A DNA stretch of 12,480 nucleotides from assembly GCA_964536025.1 (NCBI GenBank), contig CAZHXA010000042.1:1-12480 (forward strand), read 5' to 3'. The notes below the pieces were generated by a model that saw only the letters and a list, made by a program, of their open reading frames with translations, had not been told where the DNA came from and made no database searches. Shown piece by piece: positions 1 to 7,971 of the stretch (within the stretch, counting starts at the first letter, position 1; every line of letters begins with the position of its first letter). Origin of the DNA: RGIG4576 sp964536025. GTDB taxonomy: Bacteria; Bacteroidota; Bacteroidia; Bacteroidales; Muribaculaceae. A program made the position numbers and the translations under genes.

Positions 1-259
1 AATCATAATAGATATTATTGATGATAACATCATTCATATCTCCTGATTCAGAAAAACAAATAGTTTCTTGATTTTCTTTATCATAATAGTAAAGCCACCC
101 ATCAACAAGATAATAAACTTTATTACCTGTATCCAATACCTTTTGTGGAGAATTTCCAAAAACTCCATGAATGTGCCAGTCCCCAACCGAAGCAAAAACC
201 GATAAATTCAATAAAAACGAAAAAATAAAAAGATATATAATTTTTCTTGCCATATTCAT
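1..259 (-). CDS. PorZ-like beta-propeller protein, N-terminal fragment (gene runs off the left edge)
   Basis: Only the first 86 codons are inside the window; the reading frame is open to the edge. The fragment starts with a hydrophobic signal peptide (about residues 5-23, ending SVFA) and continues as mature protein from about SVGDWHIHGVF. From there it aligns without gaps to the start of the downstream-facing porZ at 346-2673: shared G-W-IH-VF, a VxDT motif, VY, CFS and NIYY at matching spacing, about one third identity over some 64 residues by eye. It is therefore a paralogue with a PorZ N-terminal propeller, probably exported and cell-surface or periplasmic. Two in-frame ATGs are possible starts (259 and 253); porZ shows the same M-x-M pattern, so the choice is open. 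It lies 86 bp downstream of porZ on the same strand. Whether it carries a C-terminal sorting domain cannot be seen. Confidence 0.8.
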   Translation of the reverse strand, partial: MNMARKIIYLFIFSFLLNLSVFASVGDWHIHGVFGNSPQKVLDTGNKVYYLVDGWLYYYDKENQETICFSESGDMNDVIINNIYYD

Positions 260-345
260 ATAAATTGATATACTTATATATAACGACAAATGTTTTTGCT
301 TATTTTATTTTTTAACCAGCTTTGTGATTTTTGAAAATATGTGAT

Positions 346-2673
346 TTAATTGATAACTTTAAATTGCATTAAATTATCTTCAGTATCTATCCCTTTCAAT
401 TTTATACTAACATTATAAATACCTGTTTTAAGAAATTCCTTATTTTCATCGGTACAATTCCAAAAGACTTTTGAACTCGTAGCTTGTAAAGTCTTTACTG
501 TTTTACCTTTATTGTTTTTTATATATATTGTTGCATCAATTGGTACTCTACTAAAAATAGCAAAATTATTAAATTCCGGTGTTATAATATTTGGTTCCAT
601 TGAAATAGCACTCAAATCAGATTCATTTTCAGGTTTATATTCCAATAAACAACCATTTAAGCCAATAAATACAGACTTTGTATTTGGATTCCAACAAATA
701 CAAAGAACTCTATCATTTGGCATAGTACTATTAGATGAATTGAAATGTTTTAAAATTTTTGAACAATCTTCATTTAACAAATAAATTCCATCATCAAGTG
801 TACCTATCCATTTACGATTATATTCATCAATAGAAATACTTGTAGTGAAAACATTATCAAGAATATAATTATTTCCATTTTTAGGAACTGTAATTCTAAA
901 ATTTTCATTAAATGCTTGATTAGGATTCATGCTGAATAATCCTGAAGAGCCTACAAACCATATATTTCCTTTCTTATCTTCTTCCATACCCAATATAAGA
1001 GACCACGTCACTTTTTTCCCTTCTTGGTCATAGAAATAATTAAAATCACGCGTATTTATATCAGTTAATGTTTCATCATTTTTAATTACTTTAATTGAAC
1101 CATCAAAAGAACCATCAAAAATAATTTTATTATCATTTTTATCTATTATAAAACATAAACGTTTTTGAAATTCTGTTTTTATTTCAGGAACAATCCAATC
1201 ATATAAAGAAATATCATTATTCTTATTTAAAGATTCCTTCTTTAAAATATTTATTTCTTTGCTACTACATTTTTCTGTATACTGAAGCATCCATAAATTT
1301 CCATAGGCATCAAAATCCATACAAGGAACTTGGCAAAACCAATTATTTAAAGCATGAAGAAGATAACTATTATTCCAATCATATTTAGCTATTATTTCAT
1401 TATTCTTTATCTTTAAAACACCTTGAAACCAAGTACCTACATAAAATATATCCGGGTTATTCACATCAAAAACAGGTTTATAAGGATCTTGAAAACTATA
1501 ACCTTTTAAATTATATGGCATTTCGTTTTTCCATACTTTTCCATCAAAAGAACTTATATAAGCCTGTTGTCCTTGTGTTTGAATTAAAGATTCTGTACCA
1601 GGACCACCACTTGTTATATATATTTTTTTATTTTTTTCATTATAAGACATAGCTCCTATACGTTTTGCTGTAACACAATTAGGAACTAATAGATTTCCTG
1701 TTTCAGTAAAAGTATTATTTGTCTTATCAAACTTAATTTTAAACAATCCATTAGCACCAAGTCTCCATAAGGAACCATCTTCTTCATACGAAGAAAATAA
1801 AGTATTTTTCATTTGTTCAGGTAATGTAATATCAATGGTTTTATTTCCATTCTTATCAAATTGATAATACTTTGTTATAATTTTTGATGAAGTACCACCT
1901 AAAGCCATAAATCCATTATATATAGGTTGTACATCATATACTTTTCCTGAAGATACCAAAACTTTACTAAAGCTTCCATCTTCTTTTATTGTTACAAGAT
2001 ATAAAGCACTTCCATTTAAGAAAAAATGATTATTATCGATAGGATAAATATTACCAAAAACGCCAAGTGATGCATTAGTCATTTGACTCGTTTTTTTTAC
2101 GTCAACATTTAATGATGTATAAATAATTTTATTTCCATCACTTAATATCAATTTATTTCCAACTTCGGCTATAGATTGAACATTTGAATTAAAAAAAGCA
2201 GCTTTCTTAACAGTGAAATTTATATCTTCAATTACTAAATATCCTACCTTAGATGCTACATAAAAGCAATCTTCTCCAAAAGTAACATCATTTATCGTGC
2301 AATCATTTACACTTGATATATTTTTTAGATTTGGTATATTTATTGTTGTTCCATCTTCACAAAGTATATCTATATTAAAATCGGTATACGTTACAACAAC
2401 GTATTTTTTTACATAGTTATAATATATATTTTTTACAAAATTACTTGATAATCTGTTTGTTCGAGAAAAACATTCAAATGAACCTTTTTTTTTATTGTAA
2501 GCATTCAATGAATTTTCTGTTACGCAATACACCATTTCTTCTGTATCAACTACACGTATTCTATTTTCATTAAAAACTGTGTGTATTTTCCAAATTCCAT
2601 TATCTGCCATAATAGATAATGAAACAAATAATATTAATAATAAAACAGATGCTATTTTTTTAAAATTATTCAT
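346..2673 (-). CDS. porZ: Type IX secretion system protein PorZ (beta-propeller, attachment complex)
   Basis: PorZ is part of the PorU-PorV-PorQ-PorZ attachment complex that processes type IX cargo and anchors it on the outer face of the outer membrane. The 775-residue length is close to the known size of PorZ (about 780). Visible parts: a signal peptide (residues 1-22, ending SIMA); a PorZ-type N-terminal propeller opening with GIWKIHTVF and containing the NIYYNYVKKYVVVTYTDFNI pattern; further propeller repeats with ligand-sensor-like strands (KGNIWFVGSSGLFSMN, RKWIGTLDDGIYLL); and a C-terminal immunoglobulin-like sorting domain with the signature G-K-T-V-K-T-L, W-N-C-T-D and K-T-G-I-Y-N-V, ending FKVIN. 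I chose ATG at 2673 rather than the in-frame TTG six bases upstream, because the signal peptide is complete without it. A stand-alone two-component-type propeller protein is the main alternative; the C-terminal domain argues against it. The preceding small membrane gene ends 12 bp upstream of this ATG, so both are probably on one mRNA. Confidence 0.85.
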   Translation of the reverse strand: MNNFKKIASVLLLILFVSLSIMADNGIWKIHTVFNENRIRVVDTEEMVYCVTENSLNAYNKKKGSFECFSRTNRLSSNFVKNIYYNYVKKYVVVTYTDFNIDILCEDGTTINIPNLKNISSVNDCTINDVTFGEDCFYVASKVGYLVIEDINFTVKKAAFFNSNVQSIAEVGNKLILSDGNKIIYTSLNVDVKKTSQMTNASLGVFGNIYPIDNNHFFLNGSALYLVTIKEDGSFSKVLVSSGKVYDVQPIYNGFMALGGTSSKIITKYYQFDKNGNKTIDITLPEQMKNTLFSSYEEDGSLWRLGANGLFKIKFDKTNNTFTETGNLLVPNCVTAKRIGAMSYNEKNKKIYITSGGPGTESLIQTQGQQAYISSFDGKVWKNEMPYNLKGYSFQDPYKPVFDVNNPDIFYVGTWFQGVLKIKNNEIIAKYDWNNSYLLHALNNWFCQVPCMDFDAYGNLWMLQYTEKCSSKEINILKKESLNKNNDISLYDWIVPEIKTEFQKRLCFIIDKNDNKIIFDGSFDGSIKVIKNDETLTDINTRDFNYFYDQEGKKVTWSLILGMEEDKKGNIWFVGSSGLFSMNPNQAFNENFRITVPKNGNNYILDNVFTTSISIDEYNRKWIGTLDDGIYLLNEDCSKILKHFNSSNSTMPNDRVLCICWNPNTKSVFIGLNGCLLEYKPENESDLSAISMEPNIITPEFNNFAIFSRVPIDATIYIKNNKGKTVKTLQATSSKVFWNCTDENKEFLKTGIYNVSIKLKGIDTEDNLMQFKVIN

Positions 2674-2685
2674 ATCCAAACTTAT

Positions 2686-3153
2686 TTATAGTTTTAATCC
2701 TTTTATAACCGACATATTCTCATTATTAGTGAATGATATATTACACCATTTACCGTTACTTATACATTCATACTTTATTTTATATGTAATATATTTCAAG
2801 CATTTAATTTTAAATTTCACATCATAGCAAAACACTTGTTCTTCAGGCAAGCGTTCTTCCATTTTTTCAACACAATTTATACTGTCGCCACATATATTCA
2901 TCTTTAAATTTACTGTAGCATCAACAGGTAACATCATATTACGATGGATAATATACACTATACCATTATCACTCGATATAGTTTCAATATATTCTTCTTC
3001 TCCTATTTGTGATGATTCAGCAAATGTTATATCACCTTGATAAATATAACTATAAGACTGTATTTCATCATGTGATTTTAGAAAAAAACTAACCACAAGA
3101 ATAGCTATTGTTACAGCCAAAATATAAAATTCAACCGAATCAAAAAAATCCAT
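2686..3153 (-). CDS. Small single-pass membrane protein of unknown function, upstream of porZ
   Basis: I do not recognise this 155-residue protein from a named family. It has a short N-terminal segment (MDFFDSVEF), one hydrophobic helix at about residues 9-25 (FYILAVTIAILVVSFF), then a soluble domain of about 125 residues. The soluble part looks beta-rich, with alternating hydrophobic residues, for example DGIVYIIHRN-type and VKFKIKCLKYITYKIKYEC-type strands, and four or more cysteines. There is no cleavage site after the helix, so it is probably an anchored protein with its bulk on one side of the inner membrane. It ends 12 bp before the porZ ATG (7 bp before a TTG alternative), which suggests an operon and a possible link to type IX secretion; that link is inference from position only. 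An exact TAnnTTTG element sits four bases before its ATG. Confidence 0.7.
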   Translation of the reverse strand: MDFFDSVEFYILAVTIAILVVSFFLKSHDEIQSYSYIYQGDITFAESSQIGEEEYIETISSDNGIVYIIHRNMMLPVDATVNLKMNICGDSINCVEKMEERLPEEQVFCYDVKFKIKCLKYITYKIKYECISNGKWCNISFTNNENMSVIKGLKL

Positions 3154-3157
3154 TCCT

Positions 3158-3165
3158 CAAAAGTA
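3158..3165 (-). promoter_or_regulatory. Bacteroides-type -7 promoter element for the small membrane gene and porZ
   Basis: Read on the minus strand the sequence is TACTTTTG, an exact match to the Bacteroidota -7 consensus TAnnTTTG. It is followed by AGGA and then the ATG at 3153. No clear -33 TTTG is seen at the usual distance; the closest is a TGTG about 18 bases upstream. If it is used, transcription would start at or beside the start codon, giving a leaderless or nearly leaderless mRNA. The match could be chance in AT-rich DNA. Confidence 0.4.
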
Positions 3166-3246
3166 CATATTTTTTTTATTTTTCACACATAAAAACAACA
3201 AAACAAAACAACTTTTGTTATAAATAAGGTTTTAATATTCAATACA

Positions 3247-4503
3247 ATGACTAATGTACCTCCTCATAAAATAGCCCATTCTATTATATATCTTATTGAT
3301 TATGTTCTTAAAAAATGTTCACTTCCTCATAGCGAAACAATAGAAGAAATCATCTACATGACCATAGTTATAGCTATTGCATGTGCTATAGGGTGGCTTA
3401 TAAGTAAAATAGCTGTTTTCATAACCAATAAAATGAGATGGTTTAAACGTACTTCTCACTCTTGTGCTGCACAAGCCGAAAAGACTTTATTGAAAGTGAG
3501 TCACATTATTCCTCCTATTGTTTTTTTATCTCTCATATCTTTTGCGTTTTCCAACGAAAGTAAAATTCTTTACTTTATTATTAAAATTGCTGTAATTTAT
3601 CTTATTATAACATTTATAATAGCTATCAACGAATGTCTCAATTTTATTTGGCGTAGATATGAAGAAGTTGGAAACACACATAACCACCCTCTTAAAGGTT
3701 TACCGCAAATAGGTAAAGGCATTATGTGGATTATAGGTATTATACTTATAATTTCTATTATAGTAAACAAATCTCCTCTCGCTTTATTTACCGGACTTGG
3801 TGCTTTTGCGGCTGTTGTTATGCTAGTTTTCAAAGATAGTATTTTAGGACTTGTTGCAGGAGTACAACTTTCGCAAAATGACATGCTAAGAGTTGGTGAT
3901 TGGATTATTGTACCAAACACACCGGCAAATGGTATTGTTGCCGATGTGTCACTCACTGTAGTAAAAGTAAGGAATTGGGATAATACTGTTGCTATGTTAC
4001 CTCCTTACACTCTTGTTAGCACTTCTTTTCAAAATTGGAGATATATGTATGAAAGTGGTAAACGACAAATAAATCGTTCTTGCAACATTTCAACACAATC
4101 GGTTCATGCACCTTCCAATTCTATGCTCGAATCATTGAAAAAAATTCCTATATTTAAAGATTTTATAATAAGCAAACAGGAACAACTCAAAAATGGTATC
4201 GTTGAAAACACTCGAAATTCAAAAGGTTTGGTAAATGGTACAATTGAAACTAATTTAGGACTTTTCAGAGCTTATCTTACTCTTTTTTTATATAATCATC
4301 CTTTCATAGCACAAGATTCTTTTATTCTCGTAAACGAATTAGCACCTACTCCACAAGGAACACCTATACACATTTTTTGTTACACTTCGGTAACCGATTG
4401 GGTTTCGCATGAATCGGTCCAAAGTGAAATTTTTGAGCATATTGCACTCATGGCACCAAGTTTTGAATTAGAACTTTATCAAGTTATTCAAAACAAACCT
4501 TAA
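3247..4503 (+). CDS. MscS-family mechanosensitive ion channel, YbdG/MscM type
   Basis: This is a small-conductance mechanosensitive channel homologue of the inner membrane, expected to release solutes when turgor rises. The 418-residue length fits the YbdG (MscM) branch, which is about 415 residues in E. coli. Hydrophobic segments lie near residues 34-59, 84-102, 106-128, 156-174 and 178-208; the last has the Gly/Ala-rich pore-helix character (LALFTGLGAFAAVVMLVFKD). The MscS beta domain follows, with LRVGDWIIVP at 214-223 and the YbdG-like signature SLTVVKVRNWDNTVAMLP at 235-252, then SFQNWRYMYESGKRQINRS. The C-terminal cytoplasmic domain runs to the end. It is the only plus-strand gene in the left two thirds of the window. 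It diverges from the porZ operon across 93 bp and converges on rdgB with 18 bp between stop codons. I saw no convincing TAnnTTTG upstream of it. Confidence 0.92.
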   Translation: MTNVPPHKIAHSIIYLIDYVLKKCSLPHSETIEEIIYMTIVIAIACAIGWLISKIAVFITNKMRWFKRTSHSCAAQAEKTLLKVSHIIPPIVFLSLISFAFSNESKILYFIIKIAVIYLIITFIIAINECLNFIWRRYEEVGNTHNHPLKGLPQIGKGIMWIIGIILIISIIVNKSPLALFTGLGAFAAVVMLVFKDSILGLVAGVQLSQNDMLRVGDWIIVPNTPANGIVADVSLTVVKVRNWDNTVAMLPPYTLVSTSFQNWRYMYESGKRQINRSCNISTQSVHAPSNSMLESLKKIPIFKDFIISKQEQLKNGIVENTRNSKGLVNGTIETNLGLFRAYLTLFLYNHPFIAQDSFILVNELAPTPQGTPIHIFCYTSVTDWVSHESVQSEIFEHIALMAPSFELELYQVIQNKP

Positions 4504-4521
4504 AAATCAATTCAAAAATGT

Positions 4522-5100
4522 TTATTTTTCAATTAAAAAATTGAAAAGTTTTTTCACAGCCCTACCCCTATGACTTATCGCATTTTTTTCTTCCGCTTGC
4601 ATTTCGGCAAATGAGCAATCAGCTTCTATTGGTTTAAAAACAGAATCATAACCAAAACCGCCTGTTCCCTGTCGTTTTGTTAAAATTTCTCCTTTAACTT
4701 CACCTTCAAAAGTAAAAATATCGTTTCCTATTCTCAATGCTATTACTGTAATAAAACGAGACGAACGATTTTCTTTATTTTTAAGTTCTGAGAGCAATTT
4801 ATCTATATTATTCTCACTATTACAATCTTCACCGGCATATCGAGCCGAAAAAACTCCGGGTGCACCATTTAAAGCTTCCACTTCAAGACCTGTATCATCG
4901 GCAAAACAATCATAACCATATTTATCTTTTATATAATTGGCTTTTAAGATTGCATTTCCTTCTATTGTAGGAGATGTTTCAGGTATTTCATCATTACAAT
5001 TTATATCTTTCAAACTCAATATTTTGAATTTATTTCCTGCTATTTCTCTTAATTCACGCAGTTTATGTGCATTATTAGTTGCAAAAACTATCTCTTTCAT
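4522..5100 (-). CDS. rdgB: XTP/dITP diphosphatase (RdgB/HAM1 family)
   Basis: This enzyme hydrolyses non-canonical purine nucleoside triphosphates (dITP, ITP, XTP) to the monophosphate and pyrophosphate, keeping them out of DNA and RNA in the cytoplasm. The 192-residue length is typical. All family motifs are present: the substrate-binding start FATNNAHKLREL (residues 6-17), the catalytic and metal-binding ADDTGLEVEALNGAPGVFSARYAG (67-90, with paired Asp 68-69), GGFGYD (147-152) and the C-terminal SHRGRA (176-181). The ATG at 5100 starts directly at the conserved MKEIVFATNN, so the start is secure. The gene is downstream of leuS on the same strand, but a strong hairpin lies between them, so readthrough from leuS is probably limited. 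It converges with the channel gene. Confidence 0.95.
   Translation of the reverse strand: MKEIVFATNNAHKLRELREIAGNKFKILSLKDINCNDEIPETSPTIEGNAILKANYIKDKYGYDCFADDTGLEVEALNGAPGVFSARYAGEDCNSENNIDKLLSELKNKENRSSRFITVIALRIGNDIFTFEGEVKGEILTKRQGTGGFGYDSVFKPIEADCSFAEMQAEEKNAISHRGRAVKKLFNFLIEK
4526..4554 (+). terminator. Weak hairpin with T-run after the mechanosensitive channel gene
   Basis: A perfect 9-bp stem (TTTTCAATT pairing with AATTGAAAA, loop AAAA) is followed on the plus strand by G and six T residues, the layout of an intrinsic terminator for the channel gene. The stem is almost all A-T, so it would be weak. It lies inside the last codons of the convergent rdgB gene, so it is also coding sequence there. 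Confidence 0.4.
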
Positions 5101-5129
5101 ATTCTTTATATTACAATTCTAAACAAATA

Positions 5130-5154
5130 GCCGGCTATTATAATAATAGCCGGC
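5130..5154 (-). terminator. Strong hairpin terminator after leuS
   Basis: There is a perfect 11-bp inverted repeat, GCCGGCTATTA and TAATAGCCGGC, with a TAA loop and a GC-rich base. On the minus strand it is followed by TATTTGTTTA, a moderately T-rich stretch. It sits 26 bp after the leuS stop and 29 bp before the rdgB start, so it most likely ends the nadA-leuS transcript. The T-run is imperfect, so an attenuating or stabilising hairpin is possible too. Confidence 0.65.
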
Positions 5155-5180
5155 ATATATTAATTATTTTAGTTCTCTTG

Positions 5181-7952
5181 TCATAGTACTATATTTACTA
5201 TTTTATTTGGCACTACGATTATCTTTTTAGGTGTTTTACCTTCCATCCATTTAGCCGAAGATTCATGAGAAAGAGCCATTTTTTCAACTTCTTCTTTTGA
5301 TGTACCATTAGGTACAGCCATATTAAATCTTGCTTTACCATTAAAAGATATAGCATAGTTCACACTTGCTTCCACAAGATATTCTTCGTTAAATACAGGC
5401 CATTTGGCATCACATACACTTGTATTGTGTCCAAGTTTATGCCACAATTCTTCTGCAATGTGAGGAGCAAAAGGAGCCAAAAGTACTACAAGTTCATCAT
5501 AAATTTCTTTACTTACACATTTCATTGCATTTAATTCGTTCACACAAATCATGAATGCACTCACCGAAGTGTTATAAGAAAAATGTTCTATATCAAATGT
5601 TACTTTTTTAATCAATTTATGAAGCGATTTCAACGCCTCTGCCGATGCTTTTTCTTCTTTTATTACTAATTCATCTCCCTTAAAGAACAATCCCCACAAT
5701 TTTTTCAAGAAACGATTTACACCGTCTATTCCATTTGTATCCCATGGTTTACTTTGTTCGATTGGACCCAAGAACATTTCATATAAACGAAGTGTATCGG
5801 CTCCATAAACCTCTACTATATCATCGGGATTTACTACATTGAACATGGATTTTGACATCTTTTCAACTGCCCAACCACAAACGTACTTACCATCTTCAAG
5901 TACAAATTCGGCATTATTGAATTCCGGACGCCAAGCTCTGAATTTATCCACATCAAGTATATCATTACTTACTATATTAACATCCACATGTATAGGAGTT
6001 ACATCATAATCCTTTTTCAAATTATAAGATACAAATGTGTTAGTATCCTTTATACGATATACAAAATTTGACCTTCCTTGAATCATTCCTTGATTTATAA
6101 GTTTCTTGAATGGTTCAGGTTCGCACACATAACCATAATCATAAAGGAATTTATTCCAGAAACGGCTATAAATCAAGTGTCCTGTTGCATGTTCAGTTCC
6201 TCCCACATATAGGTCTACGCTACGCCAATATTCATTTGCTTCTTTTGAAACCAATGCTTTGTCGTTTTTAGGATCCATGTAACGAAGATAATAAGCCGAA
6301 GAACCTGCAAATCCCGGCATTGTATTCAGTTCAAGCGGACAACCGTTTTTAGCCACCCAGTTTTTAGCACGTCCAAGAGGTGGTTCTCCTGTTTCGGTTG
6401 GTAAAAATTTATCTACTTCAGGTAATAACAAAGGTAATTCTTCATCCGAAAGCACTTGAGGTTGATTATTTTCGTCATAATACACAGGGAACGGCTCTCC
6501 CCAATAACGTTGACGACTGAAAATAGCATCACGAAGGCGATAATTCACTTTCACCTTTCCTATTCCCGCTTCTTTAATGAATACCTTTGTTTTGGCTATG
6601 GCTTCTTTTACGGTAAGTCCGTTAAGTTGAAGTTTTTCGTTAGAAGAATTAGCCATTATGCCCTCTTTGGCGTCAAAGCTTTCTTCACTCACATCACAAC
6701 CTTCTATAAGCGGTACTATATCAAGATTAAAATGTTTAGCAAAAGCATAGTCTCTGCTATCGTGAGCAGGAACAGCCATTATAGCACCCGTTCCATATCC
6801 GGCAAGCACATAATCACTTATGTAAATAGGTATATTTTTACCTGTTATAGGATTCACTGCATAAGAACCTGAGAAAACGCCCGACACTTTTTTGTCTATC
6901 ATACGTTCACGTTCTGTCTTATGTTTAACCTCATCAAGATAAGCATTAACAGCATCTTTTTGCTCATCGGTTACCACCATATTCACATATTCGCTTTCAG
7001 GGGCAAGCACCATGAACGTAACACCGAAAATAGTATCGGCACGAGTAGTGAATATTTTCAATTCTATATCTTTATCGGCTACTTTGAAAAGCATTTCGGC
7101 TCCTTCGCTATAACCTATCCAGTTACGTTGTGTTTCTTTTATAGAATCACTCCATTCTATTGTATCAAGGTCTTTTAACAGGCGACCGGCATAAGCACTC
7201 ACTCTCAAGCACCATTGATACATCAATTTTTGTTCTACAGGATAACCTCCACGCAACGATACGCCTTCACTCACTTCATCATTGGCAAGCACTGTACCGA
7301 GTTTTGGACACCAATTCACCATTGTATTGCCAAGATAAGCTATACGATAGTTCATCAATATGTCATTTTTTTCTTTTTGACTGTAACCTTTCCATTCTTC
7401 GGCTGTAAAATCAAGTTCTTCGCTTCCGTGAGCAGGAACATCTTTACTTCCGTTTTCAGCAAAATAGTCTTCAAGTTCGCTTATCGGGCAAGCTTTTTCT
7501 TGTTTTGTATTAAAATAGCTCTTGAACATTTGAGTAAATGCCCATTGTGTCCATTTATAATAAGATGGTTCACATGTCTTTATTTCTCTGCTCCAATCAT
7601 AACAAAAGCCTATTTTATCAAGTTGTTCACGATAACGTGATATATTTTGCATTGTTGTCACTTCGGGATGTTGACCGGTTTGGATTGCATATTGTTCTGC
7701 AGGCAATCCATAAGCATCATATCCCATTGGGTGAAGCACGTTAAAACCTTGTAATCTTTTATATCTTGAAAATATATCCGAAGCTATGTAACCAAGAGGA
7801 TGCCCCACATGTAAACCGGCTCCCGATGGATAAGGGAACATGTCAAGCACATAGTATTTAGGACGTGTTTTATCTACCTCAGTTTTATAAGTATTGTTTT
7901 CTTTCCAATACTGTTGCCAACGCTTCTCAATATCTTTATGATTATATTCCAT
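5181..7952 (-). CDS. leuS: Leucine-tRNA ligase (leucyl-tRNA synthetase)
   Basis: Class Ia aminoacyl-tRNA synthetase that activates leucine with ATP and charges tRNA-Leu; it edits mischarged products in a separate domain. The length is 923 residues. The HIGH motif appears as HVGH (48-51) within YPSGAGLHVGHPLGY. The CP1 editing domain shows FTTRADTIFG (301-310) and GTGAIMAVPAHDSRDYAF (388-405), with the conserved Asp at 398 that helps block cognate Leu-tRNA hydrolysis. KMSKS is intact at 698-702. An insertion of about 65 residues just before KMSKS (about 630-693) sits where bacterial LeuRS carries its leucine-specific domain. The anticodon-binding region contains LLAPFAPHIAEELWHKLG (824-841). 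The ATG at 7952 begins MEYNHKDIEKRWQQYW, the standard N terminus. The gene starts 19 bp after the nadA stop, so the two are probably cotranscribed. Confidence 0.98.
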   Translation of the reverse strand: MEYNHKDIEKRWQQYWKENNTYKTEVDKTRPKYYVLDMFPYPSGAGLHVGHPLGYIASDIFSRYKRLQGFNVLHPMGYDAYGLPAEQYAIQTGQHPEVTTMQNISRYREQLDKIGFCYDWSREIKTCEPSYYKWTQWAFTQMFKSYFNTKQEKACPISELEDYFAENGSKDVPAHGSEELDFTAEEWKGYSQKEKNDILMNYRIAYLGNTMVNWCPKLGTVLANDEVSEGVSLRGGYPVEQKLMYQWCLRVSAYAGRLLKDLDTIEWSDSIKETQRNWIGYSEGAEMLFKVADKDIELKIFTTRADTIFGVTFMVLAPESEYVNMVVTDEQKDAVNAYLDEVKHKTERERMIDKKVSGVFSGSYAVNPITGKNIPIYISDYVLAGYGTGAIMAVPAHDSRDYAFAKHFNLDIVPLIEGCDVSEESFDAKEGIMANSSNEKLQLNGLTVKEAIAKTKVFIKEAGIGKVKVNYRLRDAIFSRQRYWGEPFPVYYDENNQPQVLSDEELPLLLPEVDKFLPTETGEPPLGRAKNWVAKNGCPLELNTMPGFAGSSAYYLRYMDPKNDKALVSKEANEYWRSVDLYVGGTEHATGHLIYSRFWNKFLYDYGYVCEPEPFKKLINQGMIQGRSNFVYRIKDTNTFVSYNLKKDYDVTPIHVDVNIVSNDILDVDKFRAWRPEFNNAEFVLEDGKYVCGWAVEKMSKSMFNVVNPDDIVEVYGADTLRLYEMFLGPIEQSKPWDTNGIDGVNRFLKKLWGLFFKGDELVIKEEKASAEALKSLHKLIKKVTFDIEHFSYNTSVSAFMICVNELNAMKCVSKEIYDELVVLLAPFAPHIAEELWHKLGHNTSVCDAKWPVFNEEYLVEASVNYAISFNGKARFNMAVPNGTSKEEVEKMALSHESSAKWMEGKTPKKIIVVPNKIVNIVL

Positions 7953-7971
7953 AATTATATATATAATATTA

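Noticed and set aside
512..784. Plus-strand open frame opposite porZ
   Set aside because: It is antisense to a well-supported gene and has no family features; the same holds for the plus-strand frames opposite leuS, nadA and the phosphatase, and for the minus-strand frame inside the channel gene.
2677..2679. TTG as the start of porZ
   Set aside because: An in-frame ATG six bases downstream leaves a complete signal peptide, and TTG starts are rare.
5944..5952. Perfect consensus DnaA box TTATCCACA
   Set aside because: It is a single copy inside the leuS coding sequence with no cluster around it; likely chance.
7953..7971. TA-rich stretch between nadA and leuS as a promoter or terminator
   Set aside because: It is only 19 bp of mixed A and T with no TAnnTTTG match and no real stem; it is better read as a short intra-operon gap.
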